From Candidatus Rifleibacterium amylolyticum (GTDB lineage: Bacteria > Muiribacteriota > Ozemobacteria > Ozemobacterales > Ozemobacteraceae): DNA of 64,000 nt. The stretch covers positions 124,001-188,000 of the forward strand of contig JAACJG010000009.1 in NCBI GenBank assembly GCA_009917695.1, written 5' to 3'. The translations under genes and the position numbers were made by a program. Shown here piece by piece: positions 7,209 through 16,328 of the stretch; within the stretch, counting starts at the first letter, position 1; each line of letters starts with the position of its first letter. The notes under the pieces are model-generated. The model saw only the letters and a program-made list of their open reading frames with translations, did not search any database and had not been told where the DNA came from.

Positions 7209-9911
7209 TTGGCCAGCCTGTCTCCCATACTTAACAACCTCGACGCCGAGGATCTTGCAGTCAAACTGTTTGCCATACTAAGACTACAGGAACTGACAAG
7301 CAATCAGGTCATACCTGAAAAGCTCAGACAGGCAGCAGAAAAAGAAACCGACCCGGCCCTGAGACTCTATCTCAACTGGCTCGCATATCCAGAAGAATCA
7401 GGCAATGAAGCCGACCTCACAATGCTCAGCGAGCTGCTTCAGCAGAAATTACCTGACTGGCCACGGGTGTTAAGGCTGCTTCTGCAAGTAACCCGGCAGA
7501 CGGCTAAAACAGCTTTGCCGATTGTCAGAAAAGCAAATCTCAACAGTCTGCCGAACAATCTGCTGCCTGTCCTTGTCGGCTTTTTCTGTCGTTTTGGCGA
7601 CAGTCTGGATGTTGATCTCCTTGAATCATGGTGCTCAGATCAGAACCCGGCCGTCACCATTCTGGCAGTAGAAGGTCTCAGTCGAATTCAGCCAGATCGC
7701 CTGCGAAACTTTCTCTATCCTCTTCTGACAAGTGAATCAGCCGGCATAAGGTCGCGGGCGATCAGAATTCTGCATCGCTGGCACCCAGAAGAAGCGCTGA
7801 GACAGCTTTGCAATATGCTTGAGTCAGAGATTATCGATGAGCGAAGAGCAGCGCTGGCACATGCTTTTTTCCTGCCATTTGACCGCATAAAACACGACCT
7901 TATACGCTTCCTGATTAGAGAAAGCGAGCCGGCACTGCTGGTTCAGGCCGGGCAACTGCTGATTATCAACCCGGACATCGAAATGGCAAAGTCGGTTGCG
8001 ACGGTCGCGGTTGCAACATCAGCAGAAAAAGCCCCGGTAATTAAGAACATTCTGTTGCAGCAATGTGAGTTTTTAGCCCGGATCAAACTGATAGAAGAAC
8101 GCTACGAGTCTTATACCAATCAACTGCTGGCCGAAGCTACCAATAAAGCTGATGAGAAGCGTGCCGCCAGTCTCGCCGCCGCCATTCGTGACGGCCAGAT
8201 ACAGAACGAATCAGATCTGACCAGGGCAACCACCCTGCTGAAACAGAAATTTTCGCTCGAATTACCATTACAAAGTCTGCTGCCAGTTCTGGAAAGCCTG
8301 GCGCTGATTGACCCGGCCTTCCTGCGGCCATATCTGCCAAAGCTGTTACAGTTTCGCGACTTCAAAATACAGATTGCCGCGCTGGCAGCCCTGGCAAAAA
8401 TCAACCCGGTCAATGCAGAACAAATGCTCGAGCAGTATCTATGTTCGGCAACACCAGCGCGCCGACGAACCGGCATTAAAGTTCTCGCCCGGCTCGATCG
8501 CGACTTTGCCAGACCACTCCTGCTTAAAACGCTGTCTCAGGAGACAGACAAAGAACTGCTTGAGCTTATCGAATCACAGCTCAACGATCCACTGCCGCGA
8601 GAAACACTCATGCAACTGGTCAGGTCATCGCGTCTGACTGAAGAATGTTACGAACGCATGCTGCTGCTCAAAAGACTTTGCCAATCTTCCGGCATTAATC
8701 CGGAAGAAGCTGAAGTTGTGGCTGCTGACTGTGATTTCAGCCAGGAAACAATCATGCTTGGCCGTGCAGAAAAGCAGATCACAGCCACGTCAGGAAAACC
8801 TGCAAAACAATCTGCTGAAGTTACTGTTGCCGCAAACGCCTCTGTTGCCGAAAACTCACAATTAGCCAATCAATACCTGAGCCTGCCAGCTTACGCAAGA
8901 CTACGGCTGATTATAGATGCCATGGGCAGACAAGAGCTGGTCAGCGAAGATCTGACAGATTTGCTCAAGCAGGAATCGTCGGAGCTCCAGCGTTTTGCAC
9001 TACAAAGCGCGCTGACAGGACTTGAATTGAGCAGGCGCAAAAACTTTTCACCAGTTCAAGCCCTTAAACAGAATCTTTCGTTGAATATACCGGTATGGAC
9101 AGAAGTTGCCGCCTGCCTGGCCAGATTGACACCAGAAGCGGCCCGCCTCGCGGCCCCATCGTTACAGAGAATGCGCTGGATAAGCTGGCCAGACGCCCTT
9201 ATGCCATTCGCGCTACGAACAATCAGCTTAACAGCCAAACCTGCTTTTTCAGCTTCCGTCAACAATCTGTTGCGTCACAACCGGCCAGAAATCAGATGCG
9301 CAGCAATTGAATGTTTGTTTGACATCAATCCCGGCGATCTCATAGACTCTCTTCCAGAGCTGATAGACGACAAAGATCCTGAAGTATCAGCGACGGCATG
9401 CAAAGTGACACAAGCCATCGAAGATCGCTTGCGACCTGATGGCAATGCAACGGACTTTTCAAGTGCTTTTTCCAATCTGTTCTACCGGCTGCAAAAACTC
9501 TCTACCCTATATCAGGCTGCAATGGCCATCGTTATAATACTGCTGTTCAGCCTGTTTCTGCTAAGCGGCCAGCCTTATGGCGATTCTGGCAACAGCATGC
9601 CATTACCTGTTAAATCAGGTCATTTCAGCCCTTCCGCGAAAAAAAACGCTCCCCTGCACCGCTTCGAGCACTGGCATCAGTCAGCCGAACCAGGTCAGGA
9701 ACGGGTTATTTTTGGGCGTATCGAAGAAAACTATGCAGACAGTCTGCTTGTGCAGAGTCCGGCGCTGAAAGCCACAGTGCTGGTCAGACATGACCGCGGA
9801 TCAATGCCCCTGGCCAATAATCAGCACTTCAACGGCAGAGTCAGAATCGACTCGGTCAACGGCGGTCGTATTGAATCAACTCTCTTACCAGTTCAGGAGA
9901 ACAACCGATGA
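7209..9911 (+). CDS. HEAT-repeat protein with C-terminal transmembrane segment (TTG start)
   Basis: 900 aa; many helical repeats such as LRPYLPKLLQFRDFKIQIAALAALAKINP; TM AAMAIVIILLFSLFLLSG. Confidence 0.7.
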   Translation: MASLSPILNNLDAEDLAVKLFAILRLQELTSNQVIPEKLRQAAEKETDPALRLYLNWLAYPEESGNEADLTMLSELLQQKLPDWPRVLRLLLQVTRQTAKTALPIVRKANLNSLPNNLLPVLVGFFCRFGDSLDVDLLESWCSDQNPAVTILAVEGLSRIQPDRLRNFLYPLLTSESAGIRSRAIRILHRWHPEEALRQLCNMLESEIIDERRAALAHAFFLPFDRIKHDLIRFLIRESEPALLVQAGQLLIINPDIEMAKSVATVAVATSAEKAPVIKNILLQQCEFLARIKLIEERYESYTNQLLAEATNKADEKRAASLAAAIRDGQIQNESDLTRATTLLKQKFSLELPLQSLLPVLESLALIDPAFLRPYLPKLLQFRDFKIQIAALAALAKINPVNAEQMLEQYLCSATPARRRTGIKVLARLDRDFARPLLLKTLSQETDKELLELIESQLNDPLPRETLMQLVRSSRLTEECYERMLLLKRLCQSSGINPEEAEVVAADCDFSQETIMLGRAEKQITATSGKPAKQSAEVTVAANASVAENSQLANQYLSLPAYARLRLIIDAMGRQELVSEDLTDLLKQESSELQRFALQSALTGLELSRRKNFSPVQALKQNLSLNIPVWTEVAACLARLTPEAARLAAPSLQRMRWISWPDALMPFALRTISLTAKPAFSASVNNLLRHNRPEIRCAAIECLFDINPGDLIDSLPELIDDKDPEVSATACKVTQAIEDRLRPDGNATDFSSAFSNLFYRLQKLSTLYQAAMAIVIILLFSLFLLSGQPYGDSGNSMPLPVKSGHFSPSAKKNAPLHRFEHWHQSAEPGQERVIFGRIEENYADSLLVQSPALKATVLVRHDRGSMPLANNQHFNGRVRIDSVNGGRIESTLLPVQENNR

Positions 9912-10381
9912 AATTTTCAGAAACATTGCTTATACGAGTCATCGCATTGACTCTGCCGGTGCTGCTCCTTTTAGCCGGCATGGCGGCGGCAGTCGAACTC
10001 AACGTAGCGCGTGAGGGCATCGTCAAAAATGTTCCACTCCAGAATCCGTACAATGGCTGCCTTATCGTTCGTGAAGGGCCGGGCATGGAATACCCGGTTA
10101 AAGGCCATGTTGTCAACGGTGACAGGGTAACCATAGAGTCGACCTCGGGCAGCTGGTATAAGATTTCTGCGCCCAAAACCGGGTATGTCTGGGCCAGCTA
10201 TATCTCGGTGACCGACTCACAGACGGTCGATACCACCAATCTGACCAGACCGCTGGGGCTCGAAACAATTGTCGAAAACTCTGACCCGCAGGCTCGCGAC
10301 CAGAAACTGCCAGAGCGCCAGCAGTTGCTCGAAACCAACCAGGTTATCCATCTTGATATCGACCGGGAGATCAACCCTTGA
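9908..10381 (+). CDS. Exported bacterial SH3-domain protein
   Basis: 157 aa; signal peptide; CLIVREGPGMEYPVKGHVVNGDRVTIESTSGSWYKISAPKTGYVWASYIS; overlaps preceding stop by 4 bp. Confidence 0.75.
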   Translation: MKFSETLLIRVIALTLPVLLLLAGMAAAVELNVAREGIVKNVPLQNPYNGCLIVREGPGMEYPVKGHVVNGDRVTIESTSGSWYKISAPKTGYVWASYISVTDSQTVDTTNLTRPLGLETIVENSDPQARDQKLPERQQLLETNQVIHLDIDREINP

Positions 10382-12543
10382 CCTGTCTTTTCAAATCCGC
10401 CAAAGCCAGAACCGGCTCAATTCTGCTGATAACGACGGCGGTACTGTTCTGCATGTTTCTCTTTGCCATTGGCTACTCGCGTTTTTTGAGCCATCAGGCT
10501 GACGCCGCCGACAAGATCGGCAAAAAACAAAAACTCGGAGAATTCGCCTCAGCTCTGGCAACGCTGGCCATGCACAAGCTCAAATACTCAGCCCAGCTCA
10601 CTCATAATGCAACAACGCTGCGCGCCTGGCCAGCAGCCGGGTCAGCAATGAGCGCGCTCTATGAGTATCTCTCACAGCCTTTGAGTAAATTCGATACAGT
10701 CAGATATTTTCCCCTGCCACTCGATGAAGAAGCGACCGGCCACTTTGCGATGCTGCTCGAACAGCTCTGGCAGACAGCCGGGTATGGCGACGAACTCGAA
10801 GAATCAATAACCATTGCCGTATGGCGCGACGACTTTGCTGCCACTGGAGCGGCCCCAGATGCCTACACTCGCGACAAAAGCGGCAATATCCGCATAGTGG
10901 TCAGTCTCACAACGGTTCATGGCGGCAGCCATTCGACGACTCTCGACTTCAACTACTCATGCCCGCTTCGTATTGCTGCCGCGCATATTCCGGTGCTTTC
11001 CAAATACAATCTCTATATCGAAAATGCCCGTCTCAATGGCGGAGAATACGATGCCGGCTACAATCAGGTCAGCGTCGACGGCTTCGGCAATCTGGCCGAA
11101 GCCCGCACTAAAGCTCGCCCGCTGGTTCTCAACAACGACGGCAACCTCAACCTGCCGGTCAAACTTGAGTTTCGCAACTTCGTCGAAGATAACCGCGGTC
11201 TCGTTTATCTTGGCGGCAACGCCTCGATTTTTCTCAATCTGGCGCGTTCCGACGTAGTGGCGCCGAATTCCAACTCCGGCGAGGGATTTCAGTTTTTCCG
11301 CCGCCTCAATTACGACGGAACCTACCCGGTATATGCCGGCAATTCAGCCGAAAACGGCAGAATGCTGATAAGCTTTCTCGATCAGGGAGTCTCTGATGAC
11401 AGCGACGAACGCAATCTTTCGTTTTACCGCCGGGTAGAATCAGGATATTTTGGGGTCAAGCAGGTTCAGGAAGGACGCCTGCGCTACAGCTCGCTGTTTC
11501 GCCTGTTTGGCGTGCAAAGCCGCCCCTCGCCCACCCTTGTTCAGGGCAACGTCCTCAGCCAGTATCTTACCATCGGCATTCTACGCGGTGATGACGGCAG
11601 ACCAGGCAAGCCCATGTTTCTCGACAATCTCTCCTATACTGCTCCCATGCAGCCTGACGCCTATTACTACAATTGCATCAATCTGCCCGAATATGACGAT
11701 CTGCGCACTGCTTTCGGACTCGACAACAGCCTGGATTCCTACAAAAAGTATGTTACGAAGTATTCATCGCGAGTTAACCATCGACCTTACAACCAGGCTC
11801 TGGGGTTCATTCACACTCAAACCAACCCAGATGCCGTGGCGCTTTTTCCCGAATCCGACCCGCTCAGCCGCTTTATCAGAAGTTCGAATCATGATGCAAC
11901 CCATAAGGCTCCCGGCGTTTTCGCCGGAGTTTACCCTGAAGTCACTGATCTGAAGTCAATGGCAGCATTCGGAAAAGGCTTTGCCGATGCCGGCAAAGCT
12001 TCATACGTTTTCGCAAATGAATCCGAACCCGACGCACTTAAACTGCTTAAAGAACAGGGACTCTTAAGCCAAAACCGGCTGGCTGTCGATGGTTGGGTGA
12101 GATTTTCTTCTGGAATAAACATCAGTCGCCCTCTTGAATATATGTCTTCGGGCGGCATCGTTGTCGAAAGCGGCGATCTCGTAGTAGAAGCCTCTATCAA
12201 ACCAGCCGGCTTTCGCGAGAACTGCCTTCTCTATCTCGTTGCACTCAACGGCAACGTAGTGCTGAAAACGCCTTCTGACGCAGTTATCCAGGCCGGAATC
12301 ATCGCATTTTCCGAAACGACAGAGAATGGCAGAGTTGCGTTTATCACACCACCAGCTGAAATCAAAGGCGCGCTGGCCATGAAAAAACTGGTAAAAAACA
12401 GCAGCGAAGCAGAAACCTTCCAGGGAACCAGCCTGGTATATTTTCCAGCTCTTGCCGCAAAGCCCGCTGGCAGCGATGGTCTTTCGCAGGAAACACAGTT
12501 GCTGACATTCAGCTTCGGGCAATTGCCACAGGAGATAAGGTAA
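10378..12543 (+). CDS. Large PilX-like pilus/secretion-associated protein
   Basis: 721 aa; N-terminal ARTGSILLITTAVLFCMFLFAIGYSRFLS resembles PilX-type N-termini; TTGA start/stop overlap with upstream gene and TAATG with downstream pseudopilin. Confidence 0.55.
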   Translation: MTCLFKSAKARTGSILLITTAVLFCMFLFAIGYSRFLSHQADAADKIGKKQKLGEFASALATLAMHKLKYSAQLTHNATTLRAWPAAGSAMSALYEYLSQPLSKFDTVRYFPLPLDEEATGHFAMLLEQLWQTAGYGDELEESITIAVWRDDFAATGAAPDAYTRDKSGNIRIVVSLTTVHGGSHSTTLDFNYSCPLRIAAAHIPVLSKYNLYIENARLNGGEYDAGYNQVSVDGFGNLAEARTKARPLVLNNDGNLNLPVKLEFRNFVEDNRGLVYLGGNASIFLNLARSDVVAPNSNSGEGFQFFRRLNYDGTYPVYAGNSAENGRMLISFLDQGVSDDSDERNLSFYRRVESGYFGVKQVQEGRLRYSSLFRLFGVQSRPSPTLVQGNVLSQYLTIGILRGDDGRPGKPMFLDNLSYTAPMQPDAYYYNCINLPEYDDLRTAFGLDNSLDSYKKYVTKYSSRVNHRPYNQALGFIHTQTNPDAVALFPESDPLSRFIRSSNHDATHKAPGVFAGVYPEVTDLKSMAAFGKGFADAGKASYVFANESEPDALKLLKEQGLLSQNRLAVDGWVRFSSGINISRPLEYMSSGGIVVESGDLVVEASIKPAGFRENCLLYLVALNGNVVLKTPSDAVIQAGIIAFSETTENGRVAFITPPAEIKGALAMKKLVKNSSEAETFQGTSLVYFPALAAKPAGSDGLSQETQLLTFSFGQLPQEIR

Positions 12544-12974
12544 TGCGATACAGCCGCAGGAATCGGGGATTTTCTTTCGTCGAAGTGGTAATCGCTATTA
12601 CCATTATGGCGATTGGGCTGATTCCGATCATGTGGTTCTTTTCGCGCAGCAACGTCGGAACCATAAAAACCCGTGATGAAATATACGCCCAGCAGTATGC
12701 CGCCGAACTTTTCGACTACGTAATCGCCAGCGGCTTCAACGCCTACCCACCGACTGGAGATGCAGGCATCGACATGCCATCGATCACCCTGGAGGGCGAA
12801 ACAATTGCTGTCGATGAGCGCTTCACTCGCCGACTGTTTGTCGCCGACCTGGCACCAGCTCACAACTCTGAATGGCCGCTACAGTATCGAACCATAGCCG
12901 TAGAAGTCAGCTGGACTGCCGATCAACAGCAGCGCCATCTACAACTGACCGGAATCATGCATGCAGCAAAGTAA
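12543..12974 (+). CDS. Type II/IV pseudopilin (PilV/GspI-like)
   Basis: Class III prepilin signal RNRG|FSFVEVVIAITIMAIGLIPIMWFF. Confidence 0.8.
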   Translation: MRYSRRNRGFSFVEVVIAITIMAIGLIPIMWFFSRSNVGTIKTRDEIYAQQYAAELFDYVIASGFNAYPPTGDAGIDMPSITLEGETIAVDERFTRRLFVADLAPAHNSEWPLQYRTIAVEVSWTADQQQRHLQLTGIMHAAK

Positions 12975-13530
12975 TCAGAAAAAATCAGGTTTTACTCTCA
13001 TCGAGGCCGTCGTTTCGGCGGCAATAGCCGCGCTGGTTTTCGTGGCGGTCAGTCGCATGATGGTAAGCGCCCTGCAAATGTCGCGAACCGGCAGCAGTCA
13101 CCTGACCAATCTGCTCGCGGCCGACATCGTGCTACAACAGATTTTGCTCGATCTCAAACAGGCTACCGCAATTGTTTCTGACGACACACAGCTGGCAGCC
13201 GGCAAACTGGAACTTGAAAAACTCTACTGGGAAAGCGACAGCGCCAACCCAGGACTAACTGCAGTCAGCTACCGGCTAGCCGATGACGGGCGCGGGCTGC
13301 TGCGAAACAGCGAAGGCAGCGATCACCGCTACTATCCGGATCGACGAATCTCACTTTCCTTCAGGCGGGTAAAGGTCGGAACGCGTAACGCTTCAGGTCT
13401 CATCATCGACCTCAAGATCAGCACACCGCCAGACGAAACCGAACAGCACCGCTTCAGGCGCTTCGTCTATCTCGAAAGCCTGCCGGAAAACCGGGCACTG
13501 GTAAACGATTACCAGCCTGTGCAGAACTGA
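12961..13530 (+). CDS. Type II/IV pseudopilin (PilW/GspJ-like)
   Basis: Class III prepilin signal KKSG|FTLIEAVVSAAIAALVFVAVSRM. Confidence 0.8.
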   Translation: MQQSNQKKSGFTLIEAVVSAAIAALVFVAVSRMMVSALQMSRTGSSHLTNLLAADIVLQQILLDLKQATAIVSDDTQLAAGKLELEKLYWESDSANPGLTAVSYRLADDGRGLLRNSEGSDHRYYPDRRISLSFRRVKVGTRNASGLIIDLKISTPPDETEQHRFRRFVYLESLPENRALVNDYQPVQN

Positions 13531-13547
13531 GCATCAGCTCCGGGCGC

Positions 13548-16328
13548 TCAACCATTCCGCTTAAGGATGATCAAGGTCAGATCATCGTCGAGTTCCTGCG
13601 CCGACTCTTTCCTGATTGTTGCCATAATGGCAGCGCGCATTTCTGCTGGTGGCAGATGCAGATATCTGCTGCATATCCGCGCGAAACCTTCTGAACCATA
13701 GGGTTTACCGCTGGCATCGGCTGTTTCGATAAATATGTCGGTGTAAAAAACGAGACAATCACCCGGCGCCATCTCCAGCACTGCCTGTGGGAATTCGGGA
13801 TTGCGCAGACTGAAGCCAAGCGGAGGTCGGCAAAGCAACGGAAATTGCAGCCGCTTGCCGGCAGAAAAATGCAATGGCAGAGGATGTCCGGCGTTTATAC
13901 ATGCGATCTGACCGGATGCGCTGTCAATGATGGCCGAGAAAAGTGTCATGCATTTTTTGCGCTTAAACTGGCTGAAAAGCATGTCATTCAGGCATGCAAA
14001 CATTTCACTCAGTGAAAATTCACTGTTCCCGGCATATTCGGTAACAACAGCTTTGATCATTGTTGTCACCATGGCAGAACTGACACCGTGACCGGTTACA
14101 TCGCCGATAATCAGCAGCCATCTTCCGTCTGAAAGTGGCAGAATGTCGCAATAATCACCACCAAGATCGGTTGCCGGCACATAAATCAGATCGGCGGCGA
14201 AACCATCAATAGCAGGCGCCTTCTCTGGAATAAGCTGTTCCTGAATGGCTCTGGCAGAGATGATATCTGCCAGGGTTTCGGTGGTTGCATTGAAAGTTTC
14301 TGACAAACGCCCAAGCTCATCATTCTGCATAATTTCGAGACGGTGGCTGGTATCTCGCCGCCTCAGAGCCTGCACGCCACTCATCAGGTTCGCTATCGGT
14401 CTGAGCAAAGTATGCGAGAAAAGCGAACCGACCAGCAGAGCCAGAATAATGGCAAACAACACTCCCCAGATCAAACCCGTTCTAATCCGGCCAATTTCGC
14501 GATCAACCTCTTCGAGCGGATAAAGGCTGAGCAGGACTGTATCAACGAGTTTTTTTCCGGGTGCCCCGGCAGCGACCCACCTTGCGCCATGCCATGTAAT
14601 AATAGAGTTTTGCGGGCTGTTGCTGCGGCGCACCTGGCGGACAAAGCTCATCAGTTCCTTCTCCGACTCGGTCTCACGCGGCCAGAGTTCTGAGTAAACC
14701 GAAGACCAGGCAAAAAGCCGCAGAGCACCATGTTGATAAGCCACCCGTTTCAATAATCCGGCATTCAGGTAGTTTCTGACTGCCCCGCGTACATTCTGAT
14801 CGATTACGATGAAAGCCGCCTTTGAATCAGCTTCTTCAAATACATCCCAATACCAGTAAATCTCAAATCCACCAAATGAAACCTGATGGAGCTCATCGGG
14901 ACTCTCAAAAATTCTGGCCCAGCCCCCGAACGGCCCTTCAAGAAACTCCTGAACGAGTACTTCTGCTGCCTTAATCGGCGAGGACCTTCCGGCCAGACGC
15001 TGCCCGAGAAAGTTATTTACGCCAAGCCGCGCGATTGCCTTACCGATAACCCCAATCTTCTCACTGGTCTCGCGGCGTTGTGTGGTCATAAGAACATCGG
15101 CATCGAGATCACGCACTTCAAGCCAGTTGATGACGTTCTGTTCGTCGAGTCTTCGAAATTTATCAAGCAGCAGGGCAGGATCAGTTCTCATTTCTGGCAG
15201 AGCCTTGAAAGATCTGAACAGGTGCAGCATGTCGGCCTTCTCTTTTTCAAAACCCTTATCAAAGTCGTTGATGCTGACATGACAGGCCAGCCAGGCATCC
15301 TGTATAAGAAGCTCGCGACGCTCAGCCAGATACTTCCAGCCAAAATATGCCAACCCTGAAAGCGGAAGTATGATCGCATAAAGAATCAGCCCTATCAGCT
15401 TGGTTCTGATTGAAGCAGTGCGAACACCCGCCATGAGGTTGCTGTCTTTGGCCAGCATGCCAACCAGCATTACCCCGAAAAGCAGAAACACCTTGAGCAG
15501 GGTTTGCGCATAACCGATGTCATAGCCCGAATACTTTGCACTGACAAAAAGAAAGCGTTCGCCGATCTTCTTTTGAACTGTCAGAATCTTAGCGGATGAA
15601 TCGTCTGGCATGGCAGCCCGCTGCCTTATATCGACAAGAACACCCTGAGTGAGTTCCTTTGGCAGAAAATTTCTGAGTTCGTCCATTTCAGGTAGTGACC
15701 AGAGCACGATATAAACACCGCCTGGAGCTACCTCTTTCGGCTGTTTTGCGTAAGAATGACTGCGTTGATAGAAGATGTAGCCATCACCGCGAAAGCTGGC
15801 AATCTTCATGATTCGCCCTTCGTGTCTCCGCAGCAGGCCCTGTGAATATACGGTACCGAACAGAGCATTGAGGTACTTGCTCGAAGCATAGGTATGACGG
15901 CGAGAGTAGCCGTGCAGGGTTTCCCAGGCATCGGTGAGAGGTTCGGCATGCTCGCCCAGAAGTTCCGTTGGTGTAATCAGTCTGCCCTCAGCAAAAACGG
16001 CAGGAAAGAAGCCAAGCTCCCTGGCACTGAATTCGATCGCCAGCTGTTCTATCCGCTGCGGAGTTATCGCCTGACCGTTGTATACTTCTTCGTAAAAACT
16101 GCGAAAGTGCTGAGCAAAGAAATTTTCAGGCTCGAGATGCTCGCTGATAGCCTCTGCTCTCAGCTCCAGAGCGGTCCTTTCAGCTGCCCGCAGGTTGACG
16201 CTGTTCTGCCTGATAACAGCAATGCCGAGCAGCCATATTGCCGAAACAGGCAGAATCAGGAGCAGTAGCAGCATGGCAGAAGTTGAAAACCAGCCGACCT
16301 GTTTTGCCTGTTCTCTGTCAGCTGACAT
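13548..16328 (-). CDS. Membrane HAMP + SpoIIE-family (PP2C-type) serine phosphatase
   Basis: 926 aa; N-terminal TM and TM pair; HAMP-like LLRPIANLMSGVQALRRRD; DLGGDYCDILPLSDGRWLLIIGDVTGHGVSSAMVTTM; DDDLTLIIL. Confidence 0.88.
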   Translation of the reverse strand: MSADREQAKQVGWFSTSAMLLLLLILPVSAIWLLGIAVIRQNSVNLRAAERTALELRAEAISEHLEPENFFAQHFRSFYEEVYNGQAITPQRIEQLAIEFSARELGFFPAVFAEGRLITPTELLGEHAEPLTDAWETLHGYSRRHTYASSKYLNALFGTVYSQGLLRRHEGRIMKIASFRGDGYIFYQRSHSYAKQPKEVAPGGVYIVLWSLPEMDELRNFLPKELTQGVLVDIRQRAAMPDDSSAKILTVQKKIGERFLFVSAKYSGYDIGYAQTLLKVFLLFGVMLVGMLAKDSNLMAGVRTASIRTKLIGLILYAIILPLSGLAYFGWKYLAERRELLIQDAWLACHVSINDFDKGFEKEKADMLHLFRSFKALPEMRTDPALLLDKFRRLDEQNVINWLEVRDLDADVLMTTQRRETSEKIGVIGKAIARLGVNNFLGQRLAGRSSPIKAAEVLVQEFLEGPFGGWARIFESPDELHQVSFGGFEIYWYWDVFEEADSKAAFIVIDQNVRGAVRNYLNAGLLKRVAYQHGALRLFAWSSVYSELWPRETESEKELMSFVRQVRRSNSPQNSIITWHGARWVAAGAPGKKLVDTVLLSLYPLEEVDREIGRIRTGLIWGVLFAIILALLVGSLFSHTLLRPIANLMSGVQALRRRDTSHRLEIMQNDELGRLSETFNATTETLADIISARAIQEQLIPEKAPAIDGFAADLIYVPATDLGGDYCDILPLSDGRWLLIIGDVTGHGVSSAMVTTMIKAVVTEYAGNSEFSLSEMFACLNDMLFSQFKRKKCMTLFSAIIDSASGQIACINAGHPLPLHFSAGKRLQFPLLCRPPLGFSLRNPEFPQAVLEMAPGDCLVFYTDIFIETADASGKPYGSEGFARICSRYLHLPPAEMRAAIMATIRKESAQELDDDLTLIILKRNG

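Noticed and set aside
12231-12863. 210-aa minus-strand ORF
   Set aside because: Antisense to the PilX-like and pseudopilin genes; no recognisable motifs or SD.
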